A stretch of 44,517 nucleotides of DNA, from positions 1 to 44,517 of the forward strand of contig JAUXOF010000080.1 of the NCBI GenBank assembly GCA_030682405.1. The letters run 5' to 3'. The notes under the pieces are model-generated. The model ran no database searches. It had not been told where the DNA came from and worked only from the letters and a program-made list of their open reading frames with translations. This DNA comes from Thermodesulfovibrionales bacterium. GTDB lineage: Bacteria; Nitrospirota; Thermodesulfovibrionia; Thermodesulfovibrionales; JdFR-86. The translations under genes and the position numbers were made by a program. Shown here piece after piece: positions 7,278 through 15,805 of the stretch (its first letter is position 1; each line of letters starts with the position of its first letter).

Positions 7278-8987
7278 TTGTCTACACTTAAAAAAACCGA
7301 CCATATTCTGATAATCTCTTTCCTTGCAATATTCGCCTTTCCGGTGCTCTTTGCCTTCCGCCATCTCGATGACAACAGGCTTACAAGCTGGCAGTGGGTG
7401 TTCACCGGAGTCAGCGCTGAGGAGGTCTTTTTCCTGCTTCTTTTGGGGATAGCCCTCTCCTACGTCATCGCGAGATATCCACTGTTTCATCCGTCTCCCC
7501 GGCGGCTGCCCTTTGCGCTTTTCATTATATCGTTTGCAGCCTCGGCGTTTTTTTGGAGGGAGCCGGAAGTCATTGTGGATGCGTCAAGGTATTTTACGCA
7601 GGCCAAACACCTTGAAATATACGGCATGGGATATTTCATCAGGGAGTGGGGTGGAGAGATAGCGGCATGGACGGACATGCCTTTTGTGCCGTTTCTTTAC
7701 GGCCTGATATTTAAGTTTTTAGGCGAGACAAGGCTTTTCATACAGGTCTTTACGTCCATGCTGTTTTCCCTGACGACCGTGCTTACATATCTGATAGGCA
7801 GGGAGCTGTGGGACGAAGGCGTGGGCTCGGCGGGCGGGTTTCTTATGTTGGGCATGCCGTATCTCATGAGCCAGGTGCCGCTTATGCTCGTTGATGTCCC
7901 CTCGATGTTTTTCCTTACATTTTCGGTTTATACCTTCCAGAGGGCGTTGTCACGCGGAGGTGCGGGAACGATATGCCTTTCAGCCGCCTCAATATCCCTC
8001 AGCGTCTTTTCCAAATATTCCCTCTGGCTTATGCTCTCGGGAATGGTTGTCCTGTTTATTGTCCGTGCGAGGGAGGACAGGGCCGGGGCGTTCCGCCGCG
8101 GGGGTGCGGCGCTCTGCCTGACGGCAGTTCTTTCGGGGGCAATCCTGTTTTACAGGTTTGATGTAATATCCGAGCAGATAAGGTTTCTTATGAGCTATCA
8201 AAGGCACGGGCTTGGCAGGTGGTCCGAGAGCTTCACGTCCACCTTTTTGTTTCAGGTGCATCCGTTTATAACAGCCTTTGCGTTGTTTTCAGTGTATGCG
8301 GCCATGAGGAAAAGGGATTTGAGATATGCAATCATAATCTGGCTCCCTCTCCTTATTTTGCTTCTTGAGATTAAAAGGATACGCTATCTAATCCCGGTAT
8401 TTCCGATGTTTGCCCTGATGGCCTCATACGGTCTAAGGGAAATAAAGACCGATGAGGTTAAAAGATTTATCGTATCGGTTGCAGTATTAAGTTCCCTTAC
8501 ATTGGCTGTTTTTGCCTATCTGCCGTTTCTCCGGCAGATAAGCCTGATAAACCTTAAGGATGCCGGCAGGTTCTTAGACTCCCTTGATGTTGACGCCGTA
8601 GAAGTGTTCACCCTGCCGCAGAAAAGCAATGTTAACCCGGCGGTTTCCGTGCCGCTTTTAGACCTGTTTACCAAAAAAAGGATTATCTACGACTACGGGC
8701 CGGATAACCGGCCTCTGCCTGAGGGCATAGCCCCGGAAGATATAGAAAGGTCGCCGCTTAGGTTTACATGGGAATATAAAAACCCCGCATACTATGCCTT
8801 CGGAGACAAGGCAGGGACGAATGCCGCTATGGTGTTGATATCCGGCTCTCGCGAGGCTGTCGTCCCTGCCCATATCAGGCAACGTCTTCGGGGGTATCGC
8901 AAGTGCAGGGAGTTTGAGGTCTTTTCGGATGACTTCAGATATAAAACCATTGTGGCGGTTTTTGCAGCCGGGCCGCCTTCTCCATAG
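7278..8987 (+). CDS. GT-C fold membrane glycosyltransferase (ArnT/PMT, GT39-like)
   Basis: A protein of about 569 residues with many hydrophobic segments (for example at 10-27, 50-66, 79-92, and repeated helices to about 425), then a soluble C-terminal region. The first extracytoplasmic loop has an acidic REPEVIVDASRY motif with D101. This is the position of the catalytic Asp in polyprenyl-phosphate-dependent GT-C enzymes such as ArnT, PMT and GT83. It would add sugars to lipid or protein on the periplasmic face. The start is uncertain: TTG 7278 has only a weak ribosome-binding site, and the nearby ATG at 7267 is in another frame and stops quickly. It appears to be a single-gene unit. Family call moderate to good; the acceptor is unknown. 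Confidence 0.75.
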   Translation: MSTLKKTDHILIISFLAIFAFPVLFAFRHLDDNRLTSWQWVFTGVSAEEVFFLLLLGIALSYVIARYPLFHPSPRRLPFALFIISFAASAFFWREPEVIVDASRYFTQAKHLEIYGMGYFIREWGGEIAAWTDMPFVPFLYGLIFKFLGETRLFIQVFTSMLFSLTTVLTYLIGRELWDEGVGSAGGFLMLGMPYLMSQVPLMLVDVPSMFFLTFSVYTFQRALSRGGAGTICLSAASISLSVFSKYSLWLMLSGMVVLFIVRAREDRAGAFRRGGAALCLTAVLSGAILFYRFDVISEQIRFLMSYQRHGLGRWSESFTSTFLFQVHPFITAFALFSVYAAMRKRDLRYAIIIWLPLLILLLEIKRIRYLIPVFPMFALMASYGLREIKTDEVKRFIVSVAVLSSLTLAVFAYLPFLRQISLINLKDAGRFLDSLDVDAVEVFTLPQKSNVNPAVSVPLLDLFTKKRIIYDYGPDNRPLPEGIAPEDIERSPLRFTWEYKNPAYYAFGDKAGTNAAMVLISGSREAVVPAHIRQRLRGYRKCREFEVFSDDFRYKTIVAVFAAGPPSP

Positions 8988-9167
8988 TCTCCCCCCACCC
9001 ACAATCCCCTTGACTTTTCAACCGAATTTTTGTTTCTATATTACACGGTTTTTAAGGGGAGGGTTAACGGCAAAAAATAACAGCAAAAGTTAACACCGTT
9101 CGCCTGTTCGGTTAAAACATCATTTTTCAGGAGTTTCGGAAGGGAGGTAGATAGGGTAAATGACATC

Positions 9168-9223
9168 TAAATTCGCAGAAAAGCCTGCTTATCGGTTGTT
9201 CCGGCCGGCAGGTTTTGAATTTA
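9168..9223 (+). promoter_or_regulatory. Long imperfect hairpin in the leader of the YeeE-like gene
   Basis: TAAATTC (9168-9174), AAAA (9179-9182) and CCTGC (9184-9188) pair in order with GCAGG (9208-9212), TTTT (9213-9216) and GAATTTA (9217-9223). Two one-sided bulges leave 16 base pairs in total. It lies directly upstream of the AGGGAGGAGG ribosome-binding site (9231-9240). The rest of the 8988-9250 gap holds a possible TTGACT (9010-9015) with a poorly spaced TATATT (9037-9042). I see nothing else there. Confidence 0.4.
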
Positions 9224-9250
9224 AACGTCAAGGGAGGAGGTAATAAGGAA

Positions 9251-10699
9251 ATGGAAAACAATAACGTTGACAAAAAAAATGCGTTCTGGGCTTTCGCCAT
9301 ACTGGGCATTTTCATCCTCATCAGCTTAGTCTACTACAAGGTGAATGTCTTTTACATGTACCTTGTGGCGTATACATGGTTCGGCATTGCCTACGGGATG
9401 ATGCTCCAGTACGGACGGTTCTGTTTTGCCTCGGCCTCAAGAGACCTGTTTGCCGCGGGAGTCCCAAGGATGGCCGTCGGCATACTTGTTGCGCTCACCT
9501 TCTTCAGCCTTATTCAGGCTACGCTTGCCGCAACCAACATGAGCACCTTTCACCCCGCGCCGTTTGGGATTCACACGCTGGCCGCGGGACTGGTTTTCGG
9601 GGTTGGAATGGTCCTTGCCGGAGGTTGCGCATCAGGCTCCCTCTATAAAATCGGCGAAGGCAATATGACCTCCTTTACGGCGGCATTTTTCGGCCTTTGC
9701 ATCGGACAGGCAGTGTTTGTGGATGTAAAATGGTTCAACTTTCTGATACCTCAGAAATGGGTGGATGCGGCCGCGGCAAAAGTCGCAGCGGGCTTTCCTC
9801 CAGCCGACAAGATGACTGCCTCTTTCGACACATACCTTGCAGGCTATGTGTGGGACAAGCCTTCGGTTCAGCTTTCCCATACAAAAGCCCTATCGGAGGC
9901 CCTGCCCGGCGCCTCCAAATACTTTGTGGCGGATGCCCTCCTTAATGCGATTATCCCGGCGATGTTGCTTTTGGTCGTGATATACGCTATTTGGGTAAGG
10001 AAGGGTTTTATCAAGAAAAGGGCGAAACAAAAAGGCGGCTCAACAATAATGGGTTTGGGCGGTGAGCTTTCCGGCATCTGGTCCATGATAACCGCCTCAA
10101 AGAGAACCACCATCATGGGCGTGATAATCGGCATGGTGGCCGGACTCCATATCTTTGTGATGAAGGGCATGCAGATAAAATTCGGCGTAACCAACTTTGG
10201 ACAGCTCCTTACAAAGATGGGATACGGGGCCGATACGAGCGTAAAGGGCACTGTATTTGACCCGGGCTATTGGTACATAACGAGTCAGGAAGGACAGCTT
10301 GGCGCATGGCTGCTTGAGAAGTTCGGCTGGAACATGCGCGACAACCTCTTTTTCGGCGTCAACAACGGACTCCCCCACCCCCTCAGAAACCCGGCGCTTT
10401 GGATGTCTATAGGCATCATCTTCGGCGCCATGATAATGGCGAGGCTGAGCAACGAGTATAAATTCAAAATGCCAAAGGGCGAACTCTGGGTATGGGCGCT
10501 GGTAGGCGGAGTCCTGATGGGATGGGGATCAAGGCCGTCTCTGGGCTGTAACATAGGCGCCTTTTTTATAAGGGTTGCAGGCGGAGACCCGAGCGGCTGG
10601 CTATACCTTGCAGGCATGGCAAGCGGCGCCTTCATCGGGGTCAAGTTTTTTAACTGGTGGTCCGAAAGGAAGATGGCAAAGGAAATGGAAGCATTTTGA
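9251..10699 (+). CDS. YeeE/YedE (TsuA-like) sulfur-compound transporter
   Basis: A 482-residue polytopic membrane protein. Key cysteines sit in conserved Gly-rich turns: YGRFCFASASRD (C58), LAGGCASGSLYK (C126) and WGSRPSLGCNIGAFF (C433). These fit the thiosulfate-conducting cysteine path described for YeeE/TsuA. The protein has the double-length DUF395 arrangement with a central loop. ATG 9251 is preferred over an upstream TTG at 9215 because AGGGAGGAGG at 9231-9240 serves it and the N-terminus then starts just before the first membrane helix. A TusA gene follows 39 bases downstream, the usual YeeE-YeeD (TsuAB) pairing for thiosulfate uptake. The substrate is inferred from the family. Confidence 0.9.
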   Translation: MENNNVDKKNAFWAFAILGIFILISLVYYKVNVFYMYLVAYTWFGIAYGMMLQYGRFCFASASRDLFAAGVPRMAVGILVALTFFSLIQATLAATNMSTFHPAPFGIHTLAAGLVFGVGMVLAGGCASGSLYKIGEGNMTSFTAAFFGLCIGQAVFVDVKWFNFLIPQKWVDAAAAKVAAGFPPADKMTASFDTYLAGYVWDKPSVQLSHTKALSEALPGASKYFVADALLNAIIPAMLLLVVIYAIWVRKGFIKKRAKQKGGSTIMGLGGELSGIWSMITASKRTTIMGVIIGMVAGLHIFVMKGMQIKFGVTNFGQLLTKMGYGADTSVKGTVFDPGYWYITSQEGQLGAWLLEKFGWNMRDNLFFGVNNGLPHPLRNPALWMSIGIIFGAMIMARLSNEYKFKMPKGELWVWALVGGVLMGWGSRPSLGCNIGAFFIRVAGGDPSGWLYLAGMASGAFIGVKFFNWWSERKMAKEMEAF

Positions 10700-10738
10700 T
10701 TAAGTTAAAGATAAAAAATAAAAAGGAGGAGATTTGCT

Positions 10739-10990
10739 ATGGCTATGAAGTTTGAAAAAACAGGTGAGGGGACCTACATGCTTGACGTATGCGGGTATGT
10801 CTGCCCCCACCCGCAGATTTATTGCAAAAAATCCCTCGAGAAAATAAGCGAGGGAGAGGTTGTCGAGATGATATTCGACAATCCATCCTCTGCCGAGACC
10901 ATCGTACAGATGTGCGACAGTCAGGGCCACGAGATCATCGAGAAGAAACAGGAAGGCGGCAAGTTTATCTTTAAGATAAAGAAGGGATAA
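10739..10990 (+). CDS. TusA/SirA/YeeD-type sulfur carrier
   Basis: An 83-residue TusA-family protein with the diagnostic CPxP motif (CPHP, C22), preceded by C18 in LDVCGYVCP. The persulfide forms on the CPxP cysteine. The order, directly after the YeeE-like transporter with AGGAGG at 10724-10729 as RBS, matches TsuB/YeeD, which takes sulfur from the transporter and feeds it to downstream relay proteins. An alternative start codon lies two codons in. It is co-transcribed with the transporter and probably with the Gly-rich gene and uspA downstream. Confidence 0.92.
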   Translation: MAMKFEKTGEGTYMLDVCGYVCPHPQIYCKKSLEKISEGEVVEMIFDNPSSAETIVQMCDSQGHEIIEKKQEGGKFIFKIKKG

Positions 10991-11025
10991 GGAATAGAGG
11001 TTTAGAGGACAATAAGGGAGGCGAC

Positions 11026-11238
11026 ATGAAAACACCGATTGTGATTATTATTGTATTGGTTGTAGGAATCCTCGGCTTCCTCGCAATCTATAGCCAGCAG
11101 CATGAAATGCCTGCACAGCCGGCGGCTGGCGGCAGTTCGGGCGGTTATGGAGGAGGTGCACCGGCGGGCGGTTATGGAGGAGGAGCACCGGCAGGCGGTT
11201 ATGGAGGAGGTGCTCCGGCGGGCGGCTACGGCAAATAA
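11026..11238 (+). CDS. Small membrane-anchored Gly/Tyr-rich repeat peptide
   Basis: A 70-residue protein. Residues 4-23 form one hydrophobic helix (IVIIIVLVVGILGFLAIY), followed by a short linker and a tail built of the nine-residue unit GGYGGGAPA repeated three times, plus a final GGYGK. The ATG follows GGGAGG (11016-11021). I do not recognise a family. The tail is low-complexity and likely disordered, projecting from the membrane. A true expressed gene is supported by the RBS, by unit variation only at synonymous sites, and by its placement between tusA and uspA at short distances. Function unknown; a role in envelope or sulfur stress can only be guessed from neighbours. Confidence 0.7.
   Translation: MKTPIVIIIVLVVGILGFLAIYSQQHEMPAQPAAGGSSGGYGGGAPAGGYGGGAPAGGYGGGAPAGGYGK
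11140..11232 (+). repeat. 27-bp in-frame tandem repeat, 3.4 copies
   Basis: Units at 11140-11166, 11167-11193 and 11194-11220 plus a partial copy to 11232. Each encodes GGYGGGAPA. The copies differ only at third codon positions (GCA/GCT, GGT/GGA, GCG/GCA), which indicates purifying selection on the peptide after duplication. Confidence 0.9.
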
Positions 11239-11291
11239 GCCTTACATCCGGTCGTAGACCAAACGGGTCATAAACCAAAAAGAGGTGAGGA

Positions 11292-11753
11292 ATGAAAAAG
11301 ATATTGATTGCTGTTGACGATACAAAGGGCTCCAAATCCGCGGTTCCCATGTGCAGCGATATATGCCGGTGCGTAAGCCCTGAGGCCGTAGTGATTGTAT
11401 ATGTGGAGAAGTTTGAGGGCCGGTCACTGATAGACGAAATGCTTGGAGATGCCGAGATGGCGACCCTGCGCGATGCGCTGGAAGGCACGGAATACAAGGC
11501 AAGACTTGATGAAAAGGCCGACAAGATTGTAAGCTTCTTTAAGAAGCGCCTTGAGGGAGCGGGTGTTGCCAATATAAAGACCGTCATAAGGTCAGGGCAC
11601 CCTGCCGAGGAGATATTAAAGACTGCGAAAAAGGAAAAGGTTGACATGATATTGGTGGGCTCAAGAGGCAAGAGAGTAGGTAAGCTCTTCATGGGAAGCG
11701 TAAGCAGGGAGGTTGCCAATAACGCCGAAGTGCCCGTGCTGATAATGAAGTAG
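11292..11753 (+). CDS. Universal stress protein (UspA family)
   Basis: A 153-residue single-domain Usp protein: the N-terminal strand ILIAVDDTKGS is followed by the nucleotide-loop region VGSRGKRVGKLFMGSVS near residues 122-138. The spacing is G-2x-G-8x-G-S, one residue shorter than the usual 9x spacing, so ATP binding is likely but not certain. Cytoplasmic; such proteins help cells tolerate stress or starvation. It has GAGGTGAGG just upstream and lies 53 bases after the Gly-rich gene. It ends the tusA-containing cluster, with a terminator-like hairpin 27 bases downstream. Confidence 0.9.
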   Translation: MKKILIAVDDTKGSKSAVPMCSDICRCVSPEAVVIVYVEKFEGRSLIDEMLGDAEMATLRDALEGTEYKARLDEKADKIVSFFKKRLEGAGVANIKTVIRSGHPAEEILKTAKKEKVDMILVGSRGKRVGKLFMGSVSREVANNAEVPVLIMK

Positions 11754-11780
11754 GATTAGACAGCAGAACCGTTACATATG

Positions 11781-11817
11781 AGCCGGGACGATGCCCTTTA
11801 TTACATCGTCCCGGTTT
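11781..11817 (+). terminator. Likely intrinsic terminator after uspA
   Basis: CCGGGACGATG (11783-11793) and CATCGTCCCGG (11804-11814) form a perfect 11-bp stem with a 10-base loop, followed by TTT. The T-run is short, but the hairpin is strong and sits between two genes of different type. Confidence 0.65.
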
Positions 11818-11910
11818 GCATGTTGTCCTCCCTGTTATTACATCTGATGCGTTTTGAAAATAAACAGACTCCGGCTGCGGGCAATGCAGTCAGGACGTTG
11901 GAGAGTTTCC

Positions 11911-13296
11911 GTGGCGCTTGACAGTAGGAGAGCCGCCGTCGTATTAGGCGGAGGACTGACCGGCCTTTCCGCAGGATATGCCCTTGCACAGGCAGGGGTT
12001 GATGTCGCAGTGTTTGAGGCGGATTCCGGCGTGGGCGGCCTTTCAAAAACAATTCTCAGAAACGGCTTCCGCTTTGACCTCGGGGGACACAGGTTTTTCA
12101 CAAAAGACGAAAAAATAGAGAAGTTCGTGAAAGACCTGATGGGAGACGAGCTTCTTTATGTCAACAGGAAAAGCAAGATATACCTCATGGAGAAGTACTT
12201 CGATTACCCCCTTAAGCCCCTAAACAGCATCCTCGGCCTCGGGCTTGCGACTACTATTAAGATAGTCGCAGATTACGGCAGGGAAAGACTGAGGACGCTT
12301 ATCAAGAGGACTGAAAGCGTCTCTCTGGAGGACTGGGTGGTAAGCAATTTCGGCCGCACGATGTTCAACCTGTACTTCAAGCAGTACAGCGAAAAGGTCT
12401 GGGGGATAGACTGTAAGAGGATAAGCAGGGACTGGGTGGCGAAGCGTATTTACGGGCTTTCTTTGGGCAAGGCGATTAAAAATGCGCTGTTTAAGTTCAA
12501 CGGAAAGGACCTTCCGACCCTTGCCGACAGGTTCCTGTATCCCAAGCTCGGAATCGGCAGGATATCCGAAAGGCTGAAAGAGGAAATTGAAAGGAGCGGC
12601 GCTGTTCATACCGGCAGAAGGGTGGAGCGGATAAGCCACGACGGGCAACGGATAAAAAGCATAGGTGTGAGAAATTCCAAGGAATCTTATACCGTAGAAG
12701 GGGATGAATTCATATCGAGCATACCCCTTACAAATCTTATAACAGCGCTTCGGCCCGAGCCGCCGCCGGATGTCATTAATGCTGCCGCCTCGTTAGGCTA
12801 CAGGGACCTTGTGATTGCAGCGATTATGCTGAACCGCCCTCAGGTCACAGACCAGACATGGATATACGTGCCTGAACAAAAAATACCTTTCGGAAGGATA
12901 CATGAACCCAAGAACTGGAGCCCTCACATGGCGCCTGAGGATAAAACCCTTCTGGTGATAGAGTACTTCTGCTTCAGGGGCGACGGCACATGGAACGCCG
13001 GCGACGATGAGCTTACGGAGCTGACTGTTAAACACCTTGAAGGGCTTGGTTTCATTAAAAAAGAAGATTTCGCAGGAAGCATTATTTTAAGGGTGCCAAA
13101 GGCCTACCCCCTGTTTGAAGTCGGATATCAAGAACACGCGGAAAAGATAATGGATTACCTGAGGCGTTTTAAGAACCTCCAGACGGCAGGAAGGGGGGGC
13201 ATGTTTCAGTACTACAACATGGACCACGCCATAAGGAGCGGGATGGAGGCCGCGGGAAAATGCCTCGCCCGGGCCGGGGCAATAAAAACCCCTTGA
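11911..13296 (+). CDS. FAD-dependent amine-oxidase/UDP-galactopyranose-mutase-like oxidoreductase
   Basis: About 461 residues. An N-terminal Rossmann motif GGGLTGLSAG (13-22) and the second FAD motif GVGGLSKT place it in the NAD(P)-binding Rossmann/amine-oxidase superfamily. The RFDLGGHRFF and YSEKVWGIDC segments resemble the UDP-galactopyranose mutase/protoporphyrinogen-oxidase-like group found in polysaccharide and lipid clusters. GTG 11911 is preferred because GGAG (11900-11903) lies 7 bases upstream and the FAD motif then has a normal N-terminal position. Longer starts at ATG 11884 and TTG 11854 lack an RBS. It overlaps the next gene by 37 bases. Substrate unknown; a sugar or isoprenoid-linked substrate is a guess from neighbours. 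Confidence 0.8.
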   Translation: MALDSRRAAVVLGGGLTGLSAGYALAQAGVDVAVFEADSGVGGLSKTILRNGFRFDLGGHRFFTKDEKIEKFVKDLMGDELLYVNRKSKIYLMEKYFDYPLKPLNSILGLGLATTIKIVADYGRERLRTLIKRTESVSLEDWVVSNFGRTMFNLYFKQYSEKVWGIDCKRISRDWVAKRIYGLSLGKAIKNALFKFNGKDLPTLADRFLYPKLGIGRISERLKEEIERSGAVHTGRRVERISHDGQRIKSIGVRNSKESYTVEGDEFISSIPLTNLITALRPEPPPDVINAAASLGYRDLVIAAIMLNRPQVTDQTWIYVPEQKIPFGRIHEPKNWSPHMAPEDKTLLVIEYFCFRGDGTWNAGDDELTELTVKHLEGLGFIKKEDFAGSIILRVPKAYPLFEVGYQEHAEKIMDYLRRFKNLQTAGRGGMFQYYNMDHAIRSGMEAAGKCLARAGAIKTP

Positions 13297-14723
13297 GGTG
13301 CCTCCTTTTAATACCCTCGTGGGTGCCTGAGGAAATCTTCTCGTCAAAAACCTCGCAGTCGCAGATAAACTACTGGCAGCCTCTGGGAACCCTCTATGTG
13401 GCCTCAAGCCTTATTCAGGCAGGGCACGAGGTGAACTTCCTAAACGGCGCATTCATGAGCCATGAGGAAATTATGGCTCATGTAAAGAGCTATAAGCCTG
13501 AATTCGCAGGCATTTACTCAACCACATTCGGCTGGAAAAAGGCCCTGAAGACAGCCAAAGACATAAAAGATGCTGACAAAGACATCTTCATCTGCACCGG
13601 AGGCCCGTATCCCATTGCCATGAAAGATGCCTGCCTTGTGGATAATATAGATGCGGTCGTGACGGGCGAGGGCGAGCTTACGGTTGTCGAGATGCTTGAG
13701 AGGCTTCAAGCAGGGAAGGGACTTGAGGGGGTCCAAGGGGTCATATACAAAGACAGCGGCAAGGCTGTCGTCAACCCCCCGAGGCCTCTTATCGCGGACC
13801 TCGATTCCATTCCTTTTCCCAAAAGAGAGCTTTTGGGAGACTCAAGCCTCTATATCCCCCCGCCTGCCACATACAGAAGAAAGCCGGTTGCGGTCATGAT
13901 TACCTCAAGGGGCTGCAACAGGCAGTGCATTTTCTGTTTCCAGATAGACAAAGAGCGCAAGAGCGGAGTCCGCTACCGGAGCGTGGGAAACGTTATGGAG
14001 GAGATAGAGCTATGTCTCAGGCAGGGCTACAGGGAGATAAAATTTCTTGATGATACTTTTGCCGCTGACTATAAGCGCGCCATGGAGATAGCCCATGAGA
14101 TAAAGGCAAGGCGTCTTGATTTCACATGGTTTGCCTCTGCCTGCGTGAATCAGGTGGATAAGCCCCTGCTTCGTGCATTTAAGGATGCCGGCTGCTGGGC
14201 AGTGCTTTTCGGGGCTGAAAGCGGGGTGCAGAAGAACCTCAACTCTATAAAAAAGGGAACGACTATAGAGCAGATAAAAAAGGCTGTTCAGGCGGCAAAA
14301 GACGCCGGGCTTAAGGTAAGCACCCCTTTTATGTTCGGCATACCCGGAGAGACCTTTGAGGAGGGCCTTCAGACCATAGAGTTTGCCATAAAGCTCAACC
14401 CGGACATGGCCAATTTCCATGCCATAACCCCCTTTCCCGGCTCCTATCTTTACGATAATCTCCAAAAGTACGGGACCATGTCCGAGGAGCTGACGGACTT
14501 TACCTATCAGGGGGCGGCCTTTGTCCCATACAGCATGACCAAAGAGCAGATATTTGAGCTCAGGAGGCTTGCTTTTAAGAAATTTTATTCAAGACCGTCA
14601 TTTATCCTTAAAAAAATGATGGAGATGAGAAGCCTCAATGACATAAAAACTGCCGCAAAGTCTCTAAGAAGCCTTTTCTATCTCTGGAAGGGTTACAGGC
14701 CGCATAAGGAAAAGGGGAATTAA
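13260..14723 (+). CDS. B12-binding-domain radical SAM enzyme
   Basis: A 487-residue class B-type radical SAM protein. Residues about 14-165 form a cobalamin-binding-like Rossmann domain (LLLIPSW, GTLYVASSLIQAGHEV, ICTGGPYP, VVTGEGE). The radical SAM core has CxxxCxxC as C219, C223, C226 in TSRGCNRQCIFCFQ, and a later FGAESGVQ strand. The family includes BchE, hopanoid modifiers and many uncharacterised methylases or cyclases. It starts inside the preceding FAD gene; a TTG at 13293 on the stop codon is an alternative start. Its stop codon shares the palindromic TTAA (14720-14723) with the convergent gene's stop. The joint context with an FAD oxidoreductase suggests a small-molecule or lipid modification pathway. 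Confidence 0.88.
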   Translation: MPRPGRGNKNPLRCLLLIPSWVPEEIFSSKTSQSQINYWQPLGTLYVASSLIQAGHEVNFLNGAFMSHEEIMAHVKSYKPEFAGIYSTTFGWKKALKTAKDIKDADKDIFICTGGPYPIAMKDACLVDNIDAVVTGEGELTVVEMLERLQAGKGLEGVQGVIYKDSGKAVVNPPRPLIADLDSIPFPKRELLGDSSLYIPPPATYRRKPVAVMITSRGCNRQCIFCFQIDKERKSGVRYRSVGNVMEEIELCLRQGYREIKFLDDTFAADYKRAMEIAHEIKARRLDFTWFASACVNQVDKPLLRAFKDAGCWAVLFGAESGVQKNLNSIKKGTTIEQIKKAVQAAKDAGLKVSTPFMFGIPGETFEEGLQTIEFAIKLNPDMANFHAITPFPGSYLYDNLQKYGTMSEELTDFTYQGAAFVPYSMTKEQIFELRRLAFKKFYSRPSFILKKMMEMRSLNDIKTAAKSLRSLFYLWKGYRPHKEKGN

Positions 14724-15805
14724 AGCTGAAGATATTCTTTAAGTAACGCTGGATAAGTTCTCGGATTAAAAAGAATATTAGTCATCATGTAGCATTCGTG
14801 CGAGCAATGGCATTTGTTCTTTTCAATCAGGGAATTAACATCCATGGCCCTATTGTTTCCGAGCAGTTTTTTGATATTACAGTCATAATCCCTTGCATTG
14901 CCCATGCCCATTGTAAACGACTCGCAGGGGAAGACCTCTCCTGTTTCAGTCAGCACAAGGTTCAGGCGGCCTGCATAGCAGGGGATTTGCTGCCTGTCCT
15001 CTGTTATCGTCCGGTATATGAGCCGCCTCTGGAGGATATCCTGAGCAGCCTTGACCTTTGCCCCGCGGAACCCGTACATTGGGGATGTCCTGTTTTTCAT
15101 CCCGGCCTCAAGCTTTTCCGCTGCTTTTAAATACTTATTTATATCCGTGTCCGTATAAGAATTTCCCCTTACAAGCGATATGGTATGGGTTTTTATCTTG
15201 TCAAGTCCCTTAACGAATTCCAATATCTCGTCCATATAGTCCTCGTTTAAGGAGCAAAATACCGTGTTTATTCCGAGTTCAAAGTTTGGGTATTCGCGCA
15301 AAAGCCCGGAGAGCATCCCGTATGTCTCCATCACCTTCAGGAAGCTTCCGGCTGTGCCCCTCATCCTGTCGTGTTTTTCATCTATCCCGTCTATGGAAAG
15401 CTTAACAACGACAGTGCTCTTTTTACAGTGCCTGAGTATCTCCGATATCCGCTCTTTAATAAGCCCGGGCATCATGCCGTTGGTGGGATAAAGGAGTATG
15501 GAGGGCCTGTTGTTTTTATAGAATACCTTGCTTATATCAACAATATCGTCCCTTAAAAAAACCTCGCCGCCTGAGAATGCCAGCCAAAGGAGGCTGTCCA
15601 TGGATGAGGAAATCTTCTCTATCTCCTCCATGCTAAGGGGGTCGCTGCCGGTCTCCTTAGTATCCCCTGTAGCCGCATCAGCCCTGTTTGTATAAAAGCA
15701 GAAAGGGCATTTCTGATTACACCTGCCTGTTACAAAGAAGGTGAGGTGGACGGGCCTTTTTTTGCTGAAAACAGACGGCATGAACCTAAGCGGAGTGTGC
15801 ATCAT
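14720..15805 (-). CDS. Radical SAM protein with SPASM-like C-terminal cysteine cluster
   Basis: 361 residues. The radical SAM motif is C29-x3-C33-x2-C36 in TGRCNQKCPFCF, followed by FSGGEVFLR at 77-85. A SPASM/twitch-like C-terminal set comprises C276 (PCYAG), C294 (VFPCE) and the closely packed C332, C334 and C338 (KCHCSHEC). Such enzymes modify peptides or carry out other radical chemistry using auxiliary Fe-S clusters. The start at 15805 overlaps the stop of the GT2 gene by ATGA, so the two are translationally coupled. No precursor peptide gene is visible next to it, so a glycan or lipid substrate is at least as likely as a RiPP. Confidence 0.87.
   Translation of the reverse strand: MMHTPLRFMPSVFSKKRPVHLTFFVTGRCNQKCPFCFYTNRADAATGDTKETGSDPLSMEEIEKISSSMDSLLWLAFSGGEVFLRDDIVDISKVFYKNNRPSILLYPTNGMMPGLIKERISEILRHCKKSTVVVKLSIDGIDEKHDRMRGTAGSFLKVMETYGMLSGLLREYPNFELGINTVFCSLNEDYMDEILEFVKGLDKIKTHTISLVRGNSYTDTDINKYLKAAEKLEAGMKNRTSPMYGFRGAKVKAAQDILQRRLIYRTITEDRQQIPCYAGRLNLVLTETGEVFPCESFTMGMGNARDYDCNIKKLLGNNRAMDVNSLIEKNKCHCSHECYMMTNILFNPRTYPALLKEYLQL

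Noticed and set aside
11140-11232. Short regular repeats as a possible CRISPR array
   Set aside because: The repeats are contiguous, without spacers, and in frame with a protein; they encode GGYGGGAPA.
14720-15805. RiPP maturase locus (SPASM radical SAM with precursor peptide)
   Set aside because: No short precursor-like ORF with RBS was seen beside it. The coupled partner is a glycosyltransferase, so a RiPP claim is unsupported.
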